This document shows positions 46,668 to 59,065 of a DNA stretch of 64,000 nt, piece after piece. The stretch spans positions 38,554,304 to 38,618,303 of the forward strand of contig OZ034971.1 in assembly GCA_964030785.1 (NCBI GenBank). The letters are read 5' to 3'. The notes under the pieces are model-generated. The model ran no database searches and had not been told where the DNA came from. It worked only from the letters and a program-made list of their open reading frames with translations. The DNA is from Siderastrea siderea. Taxonomy: Eukaryota; Cnidaria; Anthozoa; Scleractinia; Rhizangiidae. Made by a program: the position numbers and the translations under genes. How positions within the stretch are numbered: the stretch's first letter is position 1; the number at the start of each line of letters is the position of its first letter.

Positions 46668-49600
46668 ATGAGCAATCGGCAAACGTGTAAAATAGTGTCT
46701 TTAAATGTTCGAGGTATTAGAGATTCTGCAAAGAGGGGAAGTATTTTTTCATACCTTAAAGATTACCAAGCTACTTTTTATTTTCTTCAGGAAACCTATT
46801 CTGATCGTAGCGATGAGTCTGCCTGGAGGAAAGAATGGGACGGTGAAATTTTTTTTCGCACGGCTCTAGGCATAGCAGAGGAGTATGTATTTTGATTGAT
46901 GCAGGTGTCAAAGTCGACAAAATGGAGTGCCACTTTAATGACGCCTCGGGTAGAATAGTCTTGATTACTTTGCTATTAAACGATCTAAAGTTGTCACTTT
47001 GCAATATTTATGCTCCAAATAACCACGCCGACCAACTTGAGTTTATCCGACAACTCAATAGCCTTCTTATTGATAAATCAGATCTCACAACCCTTATTAT
47101 AGGTGGCGATTTGGAATTGTGCCCTATCAAAAAAAGACAAAAGAGGGGGACTTCAATGGAAACCAACCATGTATAGAAACTCGATTTTAATTACCATGGA
47201 AATGTTCGATTTAGTGCACATTCAGCGTGTTAAGCATCCTAATGTAAACAAATATTCCTATGTATCAAAGGCGCTCAATGTAAAGTCCAGAATCGATTTC
47301 TTCCTGATAGCTAAGGGTCTCATAAAATATGTCCGTAAATCACGACGTTCTAAGCTCGATTGCACCTGACCATAAATCAATTCACTTATCGTTAGCCTGG
47401 ACAAAAGAACCCCCCAGAGGCCCTGGTTTCTGGAAATTTAACAATACGCTTTTGAATGACGAAAATTATGTCAAGGAAATTCGTAACATGTACCAAAGCT
47501 TTCGGAAAAAGTATTGTTATGTCGAAGACAAACAATTGTTTTGGGAACTTTTAAAAATGGAAATTAGATCTACAACCATTTCTTTTGCAAAACGAAAAGC
47601 AAATTGGAGTAAAAGTAGAGAGTTTGCCATCAAACAACAGCTGAATAATCTTGATGATATTATTTGCAATGGTGATGATTTACAGAACGTGAGCCCGCAA
47701 CTAGATCAGTACGAGGAGCTCAAAAATGAACTCCAAAAACTGTATCAAGATAAAGGTGAAGGGGCTAAATTTAGAAGCAAAAGTATTTGGATCGAGCACG
47801 GTGAGCGTCCAACAAAATATTTCTTTAATCTAGAAAAAAGAAATTATAAAAGGAGGGTAATTACGGAGCTAGAAGATGGAAATGGAAAGCGATTATAGGA
47901 GGAACAAATCCTTGCCGAAATCGAAGCCTACTATAAGAATCTATACTCTTCCAAGATTGACGTAACGCCTGAGTCTTTCTCCCGCTTTAATGAGAATTTA
48001 GAGATCCCACGCCTTCCGAACGAAGAAAGTACTAATTTGGAGGGGTTATTAACTTACGAAGAGTGCAAAGAAACGCTGAAAACGTTCCAACATGGCAAGT
48101 CTCCAGGGGAGGACGGTTTTACCGCGGAATTTTGCTTAGAATTTTTCGATCTTCTAGGGGAGGATTTAATAGAAAGCTTTAACGCTGCCTTTAGAACTGG
48201 CAAGCTTTCAGTTTCCCAGCGTAGAGGAATTATAAACCTGATACCGAAAGAAGACGCGGCACTATTAGAACTCCAAAATTGGCGTCCTATAACTCTCTTA
48301 AATGTGGATTACAAAATTGCGTCTAAAACCATTGCTAGGCGAATTGAATCAGTTTTGCAATCTGTAATACACCCGGACCAATCAGGGTTTGTCAAAGACA
48401 GATACATAGGTGAAAAAATAAGGTTGATTAGCGACGTACTGGAGATGACTAAAATAGAAAAGTTATCAGGCATTCTGTTATCGGTGGATTTTCGCAAAGC
48501 TTTTGATACGTTAGAATGGTCATGCATTCATTATGCTTTGGAGCTATATAATTTTGGAGATAGCTTAAGAAACTGGGTAAAAGTCTTTTACACTGAAATA
48601 GAAAGTGCAGTCATCAACAACGGTTTTGCTACAAATTGGTTTAAACCCACGTCCGGTGTGAGAAAAGGATGCCCTCTTTCTCCTTATTTATTCATTTTAA
48701 CTGCGGAGCTAATGTCCACAAAAATTAGGCAAGGCAACGAGGTTAAAGGCGTTCAACTGTACGGAAATGAAATCAAGTTATGTCAATTTGCCGATGACAC
48801 TAACCTTTTTTGTGCAGACTTGATGTCTGTAGAAAATGGTCTACGCATCATTAAGGAATTTGGGGAGATTTCGGGTCTTAAGTTAAATATAGAGAAAACG
48901 AAAGCCATGTGGCTTGGGAAATGGTCAAAGGTGAAGCACAAACCTCTTAATCTGAAATGGGTTAATTGCCCTACAAAAATTTTGGGAATTCACTTCTCTT
49001 ATGATGAGAAAGCAAACAATAAATTGAACTTTAACCTCAAACTTCAAAGATTACAATCGAATCTCGACATCTGGTGCTCAAGGGACCTTACGCTATTTGG
49101 TAAAGTACTCATAATCAAGACTATGGGAATATCGTCACTGGTGTATTCAGCCGCTAATATTGATGTACCTTCGGAAGTTATAAATGTTGTCAAAAGTAAA
49201 ATTTTCAGGTTTTTGTGGAAGAACAAGAGACAAAATCAAAAGAGAAGGACTCTATCAGGATTATGAGAAAGGTGGTCTCCGCATGGTTGACTTTGAGACC
49301 ATGATTAAAGCTTTAAGGCTTGCGTGGATTTCCAGGCTTTTACAAGAACGGCAGACAAACTGGAAAACTGTTCCAGTCCACTTTTTCAGTAAACTTGGAG
49401 GATTAAATTTCTTACTTACTTGCAACTATGATGTAAAATATTGCGAAAACTTACTGCGTTTTTACAGAGACATACTATCTTTCTTCTCCATCCTAAAGTC
49501 CCTTTATGAGGATGAAACGTGCAAAAGGGATTTGATTTTGTACAATAACAAAGAAATATTGATTGGTGGAAAGCCTTTTTTCAATAAGGAATGGTTCTCG

Positions 49601-50385
49601 AAAGGTATCAAATCGATTAGAGATCTTCTTAACCCGGACGGCACCTTCCTAACTTTTGAGGAGCTTAAGGCTAGATACTCCCTAGAGAAAAGTTCTTTTC
49701 TGCATTTCTATCAAGTAGTTAGTGCTATCCTAAGCCACCTGTTAAATAAAGCAAGAGCTCCAGAAAATCTGCATAGCGAAAACATAGCTGATGATGTGAC
49801 ATGCTTCCAACTAGACGGTAGTGTTGCGATTAATCTAATGAAAGCAAAAGCAAGCGATTTCTACTGGCTTCTAATTAACAGATTATATAAGAAAGATCAA
49901 ACGGGCCCAAGCCGGTGGAATAAAGCCATTCCAATGGAGAAGACAGAATGGTGCAAGATCTTCAAATCGACTTATAGAACTTGTAAGGAACCTAAATTGA
50001 AAGAATTTAGTTTCAAGTTTACCCACCGTATCATTGTTACAAAAAAAGAACTTTTCAGGTTTAAGATAAAACCTGATGGCAACTGTGTATATTGTGGGGA
50101 GCCAGATTCGATAGATCATACTTTTCTAGCTTGCCGTTGTATACAGTCTTTTGTAGAGAAAGTACTAGAATGGTTTAACCTGGACAATGGCACTGTTTTC
50201 AGTTTAAATTCGCGAAAATTGTTTTTGGTCTATTAAATGAATGCGGGCCGTCAGTAGCTAAATTAAATTATACTTTGCTCTTCTTGCGATGCTATATTTA
50301 TCCAAAGAAACTCCAGGAAGACTCATTGGTGATCCAATATTTTGTTAGTCAAATAAAATACAAATATTCGCTTGAAAAACTTTAA
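46668..50385 (+). pseudogene. LINE ORF2 (endonuclease-reverse transcriptase), five frameshifts and one stop
   Basis: APE endonuclease: VSLNVRGIRD, FLQETYSD, SLCNIYAPN and SRIDFFL are recognisable; the usual GGDFN appears as GGDLE at the end of a frame. Reverse transcriptase: NWRPITLLNVDYKIASKTIA, LSVDFRKAFDTLEW and the catalytic FADDT, followed by SGLKLNIEKTKAMWLG. The C-terminus has CVYCGEPDSIDHTFLAC, a CCHC motif typical of the L1/Tx1 group. Frame changes occur near 46875, 47130, 47335, 49227 and 50225, and an in-frame TAG is at 47896-47898. The longest intact piece is 48037-49266. The protein cannot be made from this copy. Confidence 0.85.
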
Positions 50386-51899
50386 GCAGTTTTGTCCTTT
50401 TATTTCTTGTCTACCTTTACTTCCCTTTTTTCCTGTTCTGCTTTTCCTCCAGTACATGTGTTAACATTGCAAATAAATATAAGTAATAGTATTGTATTAT
50501 CTGTAATAAGTGTTAGAGTATTGAAGTATTATTATTGAAATGAAATTACCTTTCGTGGAAAGGAAGAACAAAACAAAACAAAACAAAACAAGAATAGCAA
50601 GATGTTTGTAAATTGTAATCTAAGGTATTGTAGGCAATGCAAGTAACGTTAATTATGATGTATCTGTACTCTGTTTGATTGTCAATAAAGGACTTCTTAA
50701 AAAAAAAAAAAAAAGGATAGAAAATCGAAAATTGATACCCTTTTAAGGCCCAAAAACCCGAAAAAATGACACCCTATTCAAAGGTAAAACGACCACTAAA
50801 AATTGAATAGAATACTAGACTACGCTTAGTTTAATAATACGCCATTATAAGGCCGTGGTTTACCTAACCAATTGAGACCTAGCATAGCCTGCTTGAGGCT
50901 CTTAGGTAGTAAGGATGGAGAGAAAACCCGTTTTCTCATTTGCAATTGCTACTCGATAAAGTCTTTGACCGTTGCGCTCTTTAGACTATTTTTTCCCCCT
51001 TTTTACTGATATTTATGATAATTTTGGACACTGTGGAACTGAGGTCCTTTTGCATGATTGCACTTATTATAATTCTTTTATACAGTGACATTTTTAACAG
51101 CTTTTTTGAACCGAAACAGGTTGATCAGCGGTCTCTTCTAAATCCAAGATGGAAGTCTAGGGTCGTGGCAATTCTAATCGTGATGATGAGGCTAAAGGAA
51201 AGGAGAGAGATACAGGAAAAAAGCCAGCTTATTTCACTTTTTCAGAAAGTTGGCCATTGAACAGACTGGAGAAGGGTTTAATCGAAACATTGAATAGGTG
51301 AATTGTTGGATTTCGAGGCTCTAAGACACCAGAGCTCTTACAGACCTCCGCGAAGGATTGGAAGGACATCGAAAATAACACTATCGTAAGCGAAGAAACT
51401 GGTCGCAAAAGCGAATAATAGGAGAGGGAATTTAACCCACACACTACCCAGAAAACTCAGCAAAAGTGGACTGGAGGCTTCCCAGAAATGAAAATCGACT
51501 CTACTAAGGAACTTTGACAGTAAATTCATAAGTTTGGTCAACAAAGACCTTCTTTAAACCCTATGGACCGACCAAACGGTATTCACAGTTTGTAGAGGCG
51601 CGAAAGTCTCAGTAGAAAAGTACAAACAGCCGCGCAGAATATCATAGCATTTGATTGTCTCGTTCTAGTTATTTTTGACGAGCATTTTTTGTCCAAAAAT
51701 GTAAGAAATGAGCACCGACAGGTGTGCAAACACTTCGACAAAGAAGATTTTCATTTTTTTAAGACTCTGGGAAACAAGAAATCAAAAACAACGAAAAGTG
51801 CATGAAGTTAGCTCAAGGCGTTCTTTCTGGAGGACGTTCCGGTTGAATAACATGATGCCGTGTACAGAAAGCAAAGTCCTCCCACCGCACGAAAATTAA

Positions 51900-52430
51900 G
51901 CTGAAGAATAAGTACCCCGATCTTGCCGTGGATTGGAAGAAAATTTATTCTCTACCTTTTGTTGTTACAAAGATGTTTGTTTGTTGAAACAAAGAGAAGA
52001 GAATTTCAATACAATTGCAAACTACTCAGTAACGACATTGTTTTCACACTGAAAAGCTGTTTCGATTTAAAATGATTGATTCACCTCCGGTTCTCCTTTT
52101 GTAAGAAAGATGTTGAATCCCTCGAAAATTTACTGCTACAGTGCACTATAACAGAAGGCTTTTGGAAAACCTTCACATCTTGGCTTACGAAACAAGACAT
52201 AAGTTTAGAAGCTTTAACTTTGGTAACATTTTGTTTGGCGTATTCAATGAAAATGAGGACAACGTCATTTTGAATCAGTTGATTCTTATGGCGAAATTTT
52301 ATATCGATAAATGCAAGTTAAACAGCGCGAATCCGTCGTTGAAAATTTTCATAGCCAAGACCAAAACGGTTTATCAGAGAGAGCGACAACTAGCAACTAA
52401 ACATAATAAGCTTCTTAAGCACCACCAGAA
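51900..52430 (+). pseudogene. C-terminal fragment of a second Tx1/L1-like ORF2
   Basis: Pieces in two frames, FCKKDVESLENLLLQCTITE and FGVFNENEDNVILNQLILMA, correspond to the region around and after the ORF2 CCHC motif. The first cysteine of CxxC is lost (FSFCKK). The end IFIAKTKTVYQRERQLATKH matches the usual C-terminus. It is a different lineage from the LINE ending 1.2 kb upstream, judged by sequence. Confidence 0.6.
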
Positions 52431-52912
52431 AAAAAATCTTGCCAAGCATCCAGTAAAGGAAAATTTTGAAAGTGTTTCTCCTCCCTCTCCTTTTTTTTAC
52501 TTAAATTGTCACTGTTGTAAGAGTTTCATATTTATACTAAAACAAATTAAGTAGTAATGATTGTAGTAATAATTGTGTACGTTATGTTCTTTTATTGTAC
52601 CTGTAAATGCAATATTTTTCTGTTTTGTAATTGTAGATGATGTTAGTTGTAACTGTTGTAACGCACAATTTTTGTATTTTCTTTTCTGCATATGAAAAAT
52701 GAAAAATACTATATTGCAAAAAAGAAAAGAAAACATGATGCTGTACTTTGCAAATTATCGCCAAAGAAAAAAAAAGACGGGGGAAAAATTGAACCAAACA
52801 GTTCGGCTGTTATATGATCTGCTCGTTCGACTGAAGTTGCTCAAACTTAAAAATCCTCTAGAAGAAAAGGGGTTACGGAATCAACTTATTCAGTATCTGG
52901 GGTTCAGTTTTT

Positions 52913-53012
52913 GATCAATCTCCCTCAACCTCAAACTCTCGATTGTACTGAAAAATTGGTAACATTTCTTGAAGATCATTTCCGGAATCACTGACCGGTT
53001 GGGTTATTATTT
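52913..53012. repeat. Dispersed repeat, family D copy 1
   Basis: ATCAATCTCCCTCAACCTCA, CTGAAAAATTGGTAACATTT and CATTTCCGGAATCACTGACC occur in this order and recur at 62724-62830. It may be the 3' end of an element whose body I do not recognise. Confidence 0.6.
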
Positions 53013-54715
53013 TTTTCCAGTTATTAATTTATTACTAATTGTAATTTATGAAACTCGAGACGTTCATCAAGACTACAGTTTCAGACGCGCCTGAAACGAG
53101 TCCCTGCGTGTGTACGCTCAAGTGGCAAGTCTACAGGTGTCTCGTGTGACCAGGAAAGGGGACATATTCCTGGGAAAAGTCCCTCGACTAGTGGCCCATC
53201 GAGTTTGCCGACCCCGAAACTTCCGCGCAAAAGAGTATGTTACCAAACTCCTGAAGAGTGAGCCTTGAAAAAAATTAAGTAACAATTTTGCAAGACATAA
53301 ATTCACGAACAAAGAGCACCAAATAGGAGCCCAAAGAGGGCGTCTCTGGTTCAAAAACGCCGTCAAAGTTTTGCTGTGGAGCAGGGAGCCCGAAACTTGA
53401 AGCCCGGACAAAAATTCTGATTCTGGTTCCTCGGTGCATAGACCATAAAGCAGTATTACGATTGAAGCTCAATTCATGAGCCGAAGCTGTTTCTGTGTTG
53501 GAGCCTAGAAGCCTGCATTTTTAAGGACGGACCACTGGAGTCCTACAATCGTTTGGGAATCTGACCAACAGCTCTATTGAATGGTCTGGTTAAATTTATA
53601 CAGACCAGTAACAATTGTTACCGGTCTGTTTCAATTGTTAACCTCAACATTCTTCAAAGACATGCTAAAAATCATCTCAAAAATTAAGGTTTTTATACAC
53701 AGACATAAAAGATAAGACCGCATTAAAAATGAAATACAAGACAACATTTAAGAGTCAAAATGACTTTTGTTTTAATACAGCTCTCTTCAAAACACAGCGG
53801 AGTTCTTAAGTAGGGAGAAGTAGCGGGCATTAAGACAGTTGTCTTGCAAACGTTATCCTAAGATCACAAAAATACACCTTATATTCTAAAATCTAGTTCT
53901 CATTATAGGGTACTCTGTTATAAGGGGCAACTAAACAATTCTGGAAGGTCAAAGGAAAACGGGATCACAGCTGCTTTTTGAACTAGGCCAACTTCAAACA
54001 TAGGTTTAAGTTTTTAGTGCTGCCGGCAAACGAAAATTTTGATCCAGGACAGCTACCTGGTTGGAAAAGAAGCGGTAAAACTCGAACTGGTATGACATTT
54101 AAATAAAAGGAAGTCAATTAATTTTTTGTAGCGCTAAATCTTCTATATTCAAAGGGGCTTTATGAAGATACAAAGCCACAAGAGGGAACCGGAATGAACT
54201 CGTACAGGTTCGAATCTCATACCCTATCATGTAAACACCCCCGAAATGGAACTTGCTTAATTTTATATTATTCAATTCAAATTAAAACCATATTAATCAA
54301 ATGCGCGCTTAGTAGATTTTGGCTCTTAAAACGATCATCTCAGGCTAACCTAGATGCCTAGCAAATGCGACACGAACTATAGTCACCACGAGATTTTTTT
54401 TTTTTGCTTGATGTTAGTATTTTCAGCTTTGTTGAAGTGTATCATGCAACAAACCAGCCTGGCGCCTTTCATGGCGTCCAAGTGTTTGTTTTGGATTTCC
54501 TCATGATCCTGCTGACCACATCGATTCCAAAGATCCCTAAGTAATGGAAATAACAGTGTTAAAGAAGTTTTCTTAACAGTCAGTTCTGTATTAAATTGCC
54601 TCTCTCTGTTAAACGGACAGTTCTGACTACTTCTTTTCGGCAGTCACCTGCATTTAGCAGATCCGGTCATGGTTTGCGAAATCTTAACGAGTGCGGTATC
54701 TTATTTTCTTCACTG
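53013..54715. other. Intergenic, nothing recognised
   Basis: AT-rich DNA. The only structure seen is a short partial palindrome near 53608-53640 (AACAATTGTTACCGG). No gene is supported. Confidence 0.55.
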
Positions 54716-54719
54716 ACCT

Positions 54720-54818
54720 TAATGATAATAATAATGATAATCCTAATAATAATAATAATAATAATAAGAAGAAGAAGAAGAAGAAGAAGATGATGATGAT
54801 GATGATGATGATGATGAA

Positions 54819-54875
<57 letters not shown>

Positions 54876-54876
54876 A
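54720..54876. repeat. Compound trinucleotide microsatellite
   Basis: AAT units pass into AAG units and then a long ATG run. Poly-His, poly-Ser, poly-Met and poly-Asn frames across it are artefacts. Confidence 0.98.
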
Positions 54877-55169
54877 AAGAAGAGGATATGGCTTTGTAGT
54901 TACCAAACAGGCTAAATCCTTTATTTTTCGCTAAGAATCGTTTTCTGTGGTCAATTCTTTTGTCTGTGTGGGTCGTCCTCCACCTGATATTCTTGTTTTG
55001 TTGATGATTTCTCTTCAGATCAGTCAAACTTGTATTATACGGCCAACCTATCGGTGTTAAGGGGTTAATATCATGGGTGACAAATTACCACTTAATTTTG
55101 GCGCGAAATTTCAGCGTTATCTTATAGCGAAGCCTGCGGGCAAAGCCCGCCAGCGGAGCTCCATTGCCA

Positions 55170-56968
55170 AAGAAATTTGGTAACCTACAGGAGGGAGTGA
55201 TGAACTCGCCGCTCGGCTGGTTCGAGGTGTCTGGCCATCGTGACGTCACGACGTGAAAAGCGCGCGAGTTTGCTTAGTCTTCAAAAATGGCGCTGGCAAC
55301 TATGTTGGAGTTCGGGCTACAAACGTATTTTTTGTGCTATTAAGCTTTCAGCTAAGCTTGTTTTCTTGGGTAATGGAATTTTAGTCATCTCTTTTTTCAA
55401 TATAGGTAAGTGGCTCTTTGTCTTAACGTTAAAATCACACTTAAGTAATGTTTTAAGAGTCATGTTTACTCTCTCCGATCGAAGAATTATGCAGGAAAAT
55501 TGTTATTGTCCGCGTCCCAAAAAGTGTGTTTATTTCAGTTATATACCACAGGGAAACTTGAAACTTGGCTACGGACTAGCCTGTAGTTTAACAAAAGTAC
55601 CCAAGTTGAAACAAGTGGTATAGTATTTGCCAAAAAAATGATCAGTCCGTTTGTTTAGCTGAGTATAATAGAAGGCGAACCTAGAAAGGTATGTTTAGCA
55701 CTTTTAAAAAGTTAACTTTTCTTACAGTATTTGTTTCCATCTTCTGTATAAGGAAAGAATAGTGATATTTAATTGCTAGGGAAAGAGTAATCGAACTTAG
55801 TAAATTTTTGCCACCTCATTTAACCCGTGTAAACCACACTTCTGCAGAACAACATAAAAATCTGAATCAGCTCGCAAATTATGCGGGCGCCTGAGGAAAC
55901 AAGTCTTCGCTGATCTGGTTCTGTACTTTTTTATGAAAACTAATAGATTATATTTGCGTACCATTTGGATCAGTGATTCAGTGATTTATTCTCAATACCT
56001 CCAGTTTCCTCTAGATTCAGTTGCTGTCCAGGTTGTGTAGTGTTTTAGAAAGAGTTTGACCGTCTACTTGATCCACAACTGACGATGACCGTTTCGCAAA
56101 TAAATTGAATTGGTCCTGTCATTTGATTTTCAAAGGTTAATTAATTTTAAAACAGTCAAACTGAGGACCATTCTAGTAAAGAGAGAGCCTTGTTAACCCT
56201 TAACATCAGTAACCTGAGAAAGTTGCCGTTTTAGATAAACTGTGTTTTTTATAATTATTCGATAAGAGATCAGCACAAATTTGGCCGGAAATCTGGCGTG
56301 TCAGCTGTTTTGCCTCGCCTCCAGCAAATGCTGTCATCTTTGTCGTTTTTTACAAGATAGTTTAGCAAAGTAAGGAATTACTGTGGTCCATTATTAACTT
56401 CGAACCAAGCACATGAATTCACAGTAAACGTTTCTTTGTATTGGAGTATTCTTCTCCACATTTCAATGATGTTTAAAGCCACTGATCATTTTAATGAAAT
56501 TGTTACGCAATTTTATTTTCCTAGAATTGGAAAGAGTTTATACATATAAAAGTTATGTTTTTGTCTCCAAGCGACACATCTTAGGGTTTGTGAGATACAG
56601 CTTCTGAAAGGTGATCTTGATCACGATTTCAATCGATCGACCAAAGCGTCCATGAAATCTTTTGAGTCTTATCGCCAATTGGTTATTTTGTTTTGAGGAC
56701 CAATTTGCATTAAGAATACTTTTTATGTTATAGCATGCAGCATACCTTTCGTTCTTTTATTGTTTTGATCTGTTCTTTTTGAGAAACTGGACAGTAAACA
56801 TTTGCGAGGAAACCATTTGTTAACTTTCCTTTGAATTTCCGGGACAGATTTATATGTGACGTCACGATGGTCCGACACCTTGGTTTTTCATTCGCCATTA
56901 CCGGCGCTTGTGCCCAGGCCCAAGTTTATCACTCCCTCCTGGTAACCTATCAATCCAAGAAATTTTGG
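55170..56968. mobile_element. 1.8-kb inverted-repeat element
   Basis: The left arm runs AGAAATTTGGTAACCTACAG, GAGGGAGTGATGAACT and later CCATCGTGACGTCACG. The right arm, inverted, gives CAAGAAATTTTGG-type sequence, GGTTACCAGGAGGGAGTGAT and CCATCGTGACGTCAC in the same order. Arms are about 80-110 bp. CGTCCGTC repeats follow outside the right arm (56990-57025). The interior has no transposase. A 127-codon frame at 55240-55623 starts in the arm and has no family resemblance. Confidence 0.6.
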
Positions 56969-57161
56969 TTGTGACGTAATAGTCACGTGACCGTCCGTCC
57001 GTACATCCGTACGTCCGTCCGTCCGCACAGACTCTGTGGGAGGGGTAGGGGAGTCCCAAGACAACCCGACGGGGGTAGAGAATGCCATCTTTTCTTGGTG
57101 GGAAATCGCGCGGTGCTTTTGGGCAACCGGCGTTTTTCTTGGCGGGAAATCGCATGATCAT

Positions 57162-57835
57162 CGTCGCTTTTGAAAAGCTTCTTTAGCATTTAACGATTGC
57201 TCGAGAGTACTGAAGTGTTATACTTGACAAAAAAAACATCTAATATCTATAGATGGAAAGAAAAAGTTCAAAAGAATACTGGTAGAAGGCGAAAAGTTCA
57301 AGTTACGAAAGCTGCATTCAAAGGACCGTTCATCGCTTTGTTTTCTTCACGGCGGAGAGTTTGCCCTGTTCTGAAACACAACCGAGTAAGTGAAGTTTTT
57401 AAAGGGTCTAAGGTACATGATTTCGAGTATTACGATGAAAGAAATTACGTTTTGAAATAGACATGTGATTTATGCCATTAGAAATGTGTCATTTACTTTT
57501 GACTTAAAAAAATTATTAGAAAACGCGCTCAGATTTGTGACAGATCCTTGAATATTTTGCCATGCTCAGCCGATTTCACTCGCGTGGACCGACCTACGAT
57601 TTTGGAAGTGTAACACGAACTGCATTTAAGTATAAACTTACGGGTTTTCGAATAAACTTTTTTCAAAACTGATTTCTCTGTCCATTATTTTGTGTTTGTT
57701 TATTCATAACAGTAGGTCAAAGCAGAGCCGCAAGACAACTGCACAAGCTTTGCTTTCAATTTTGACTGTCCGGTCCATCTCTTTGTGCAACTGTCGATTT
57801 TCTTGTCCTAGAACTTTTCAATAGTAAAATTCTTT
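57162..57835. other. Intergenic, nothing recognised
   Basis: AT-rich DNA. An 87-codon frame at 57197-57460 is basic and shows no domain, so I did not call it. Confidence 0.5.
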
Positions 57836-58375
57836 TAAGCGAAGCAGTTGTCGGTTTAATTTAAAGCTATTTTATCCCAAAAGCTTCCGAAAACAGTTTT
57901 GTGCGTTCCTCAAAGCACCTAACTTTATATCTATTAGGCTCACTTCGCATCCGCAAAACTTATGCCGGCATAATAATAATTTAATTAAAGCGTGTTTGGC
58001 GTTTCTTTGTTTTGAATCTTGATGGTCTCTTGTTAGAGAACGAAATATAACAGTTATTTGAAAAACTATAAGCGAAGCAGTTGTTGGTTTAAACCTATTA
58101 TGCCCGAAAAGCTTCCAAAAACAGTTCGGTGCATTTTTAAAAGCGCTCGAATTTCAGACAATTTGCAGCCGCAAAACTTATGCCACAGAGTTAAGAATGT
58201 TTGGACGGTGCTTGTTTGTTTGTTTTCAATCTCGATGGTCTCAAGTTAGAGAACGAAATATAAGGGTTACTTAAGTAACTATAAGCGAAGCAGTTTTGAG
58301 TTTAAAGCTATTTTATCCGGTAAGTAATGTGTGTTCCTCAAAGTGCTTGAATTTTTTCGCGGCTGCTAAAACCTA
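57836..58375. repeat. Tandem repeat, about 215-233 bp, 2.5 copies
   Basis: Each unit starts TAAGCGAAGCAGTT (57836, 58069, 58282), then has CCAAAAGCTTCC or CCGAAAAGCTTCC, GCGTTCCTCAAAG-type and CCGCAAAACTTATGCC phrases, and ends TTAGAGAACGAAATATAA. The third copy is partial and diverged. It is non-coding. Confidence 0.8.
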
Positions 58376-59065
58376 CGCGACATTTCTTCGATAAGTTTAT
58401 TACAAGTGCTTCGAAGCTCCCCAGATCCTTTACTTCGGGTAATCCCAGTAAAATGCCGGTGAAATGTCAGTATAAATTTTTGACCAGACTAATATTTTTA
58501 TTAAGTGGCAGTTCATGTTATTTGTTAACATCCAAACGCGATGAAGATAACCCAATTAAACAGTCGAATAATTTTTATTTTGTTTTTCTAAATGAGCGCC
58601 GTTTCAAGTTCATTCAAGTGAACAGCCAATAATCCAAGGAGATTTGACAAGCCTTGACAGTTAATGACAGGATATGGAAACATTGCAAACACTAAGCTAG
58701 ACGGCTCGTGAGTAAAATAATCAAGCTGTGCTCAGCCTCTAGAATGACCTTTCGAGCTTGGTTTTACAGAACAGATCCCCAAAATATTGGAGGACAATTA
58801 GGAACACTTTCAGTCTTTTTGAGAAACACTTTTCGAAAGCGAACGAGCCAAAAAAAGCCCCGAAATATATTTCAGACCGAAAAGTTTCAGGACTATTTTT
58901 GAGAAACGAACACCAGTTTATTCCTTCGCGGCTCCGCTTTGAGGCCTGGCTAAATCCATATATTAATTTCACATGTGAAATTACAAAATTGTTATGGCAA
59001 CGGGTCTATAGCTCAGCGCCAAGATGGCGTCGAGGTTAATGATGAAGATGTTTTGTGCAGAATTA

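Larger units (their letters stand above)
45430..50714 (+). mobile_element. Tx1/L1-like LINE, near full length but broken
   Basis: The element has a short 5' leader, ORF1 (45518-46414), ORF2 from 46668 to 50385 and a 3' UTR with AATAAA (50684-50689) and a 16-base poly(A) tail. Its architecture is ORF1 with coiled coil, then ORF2 with APE-type endonuclease, reverse transcriptase and a C-terminal CCHC motif, as in the L1/Tx1 group. It lies within a copy of family G. The left end is uncertain by some tens of bases, and I found no clear target duplication. Confidence 0.8.

Noticed and set aside
54667..55027. Poly-His, poly-Ser, poly-Met and poly-Asn frames
   Set aside because: They are translations of a trinucleotide microsatellite.
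55240..55623. A 127-codon plus-strand protein gene
   Set aside because: It starts within the arm of an inverted repeat and shows no domain or conserved composition.
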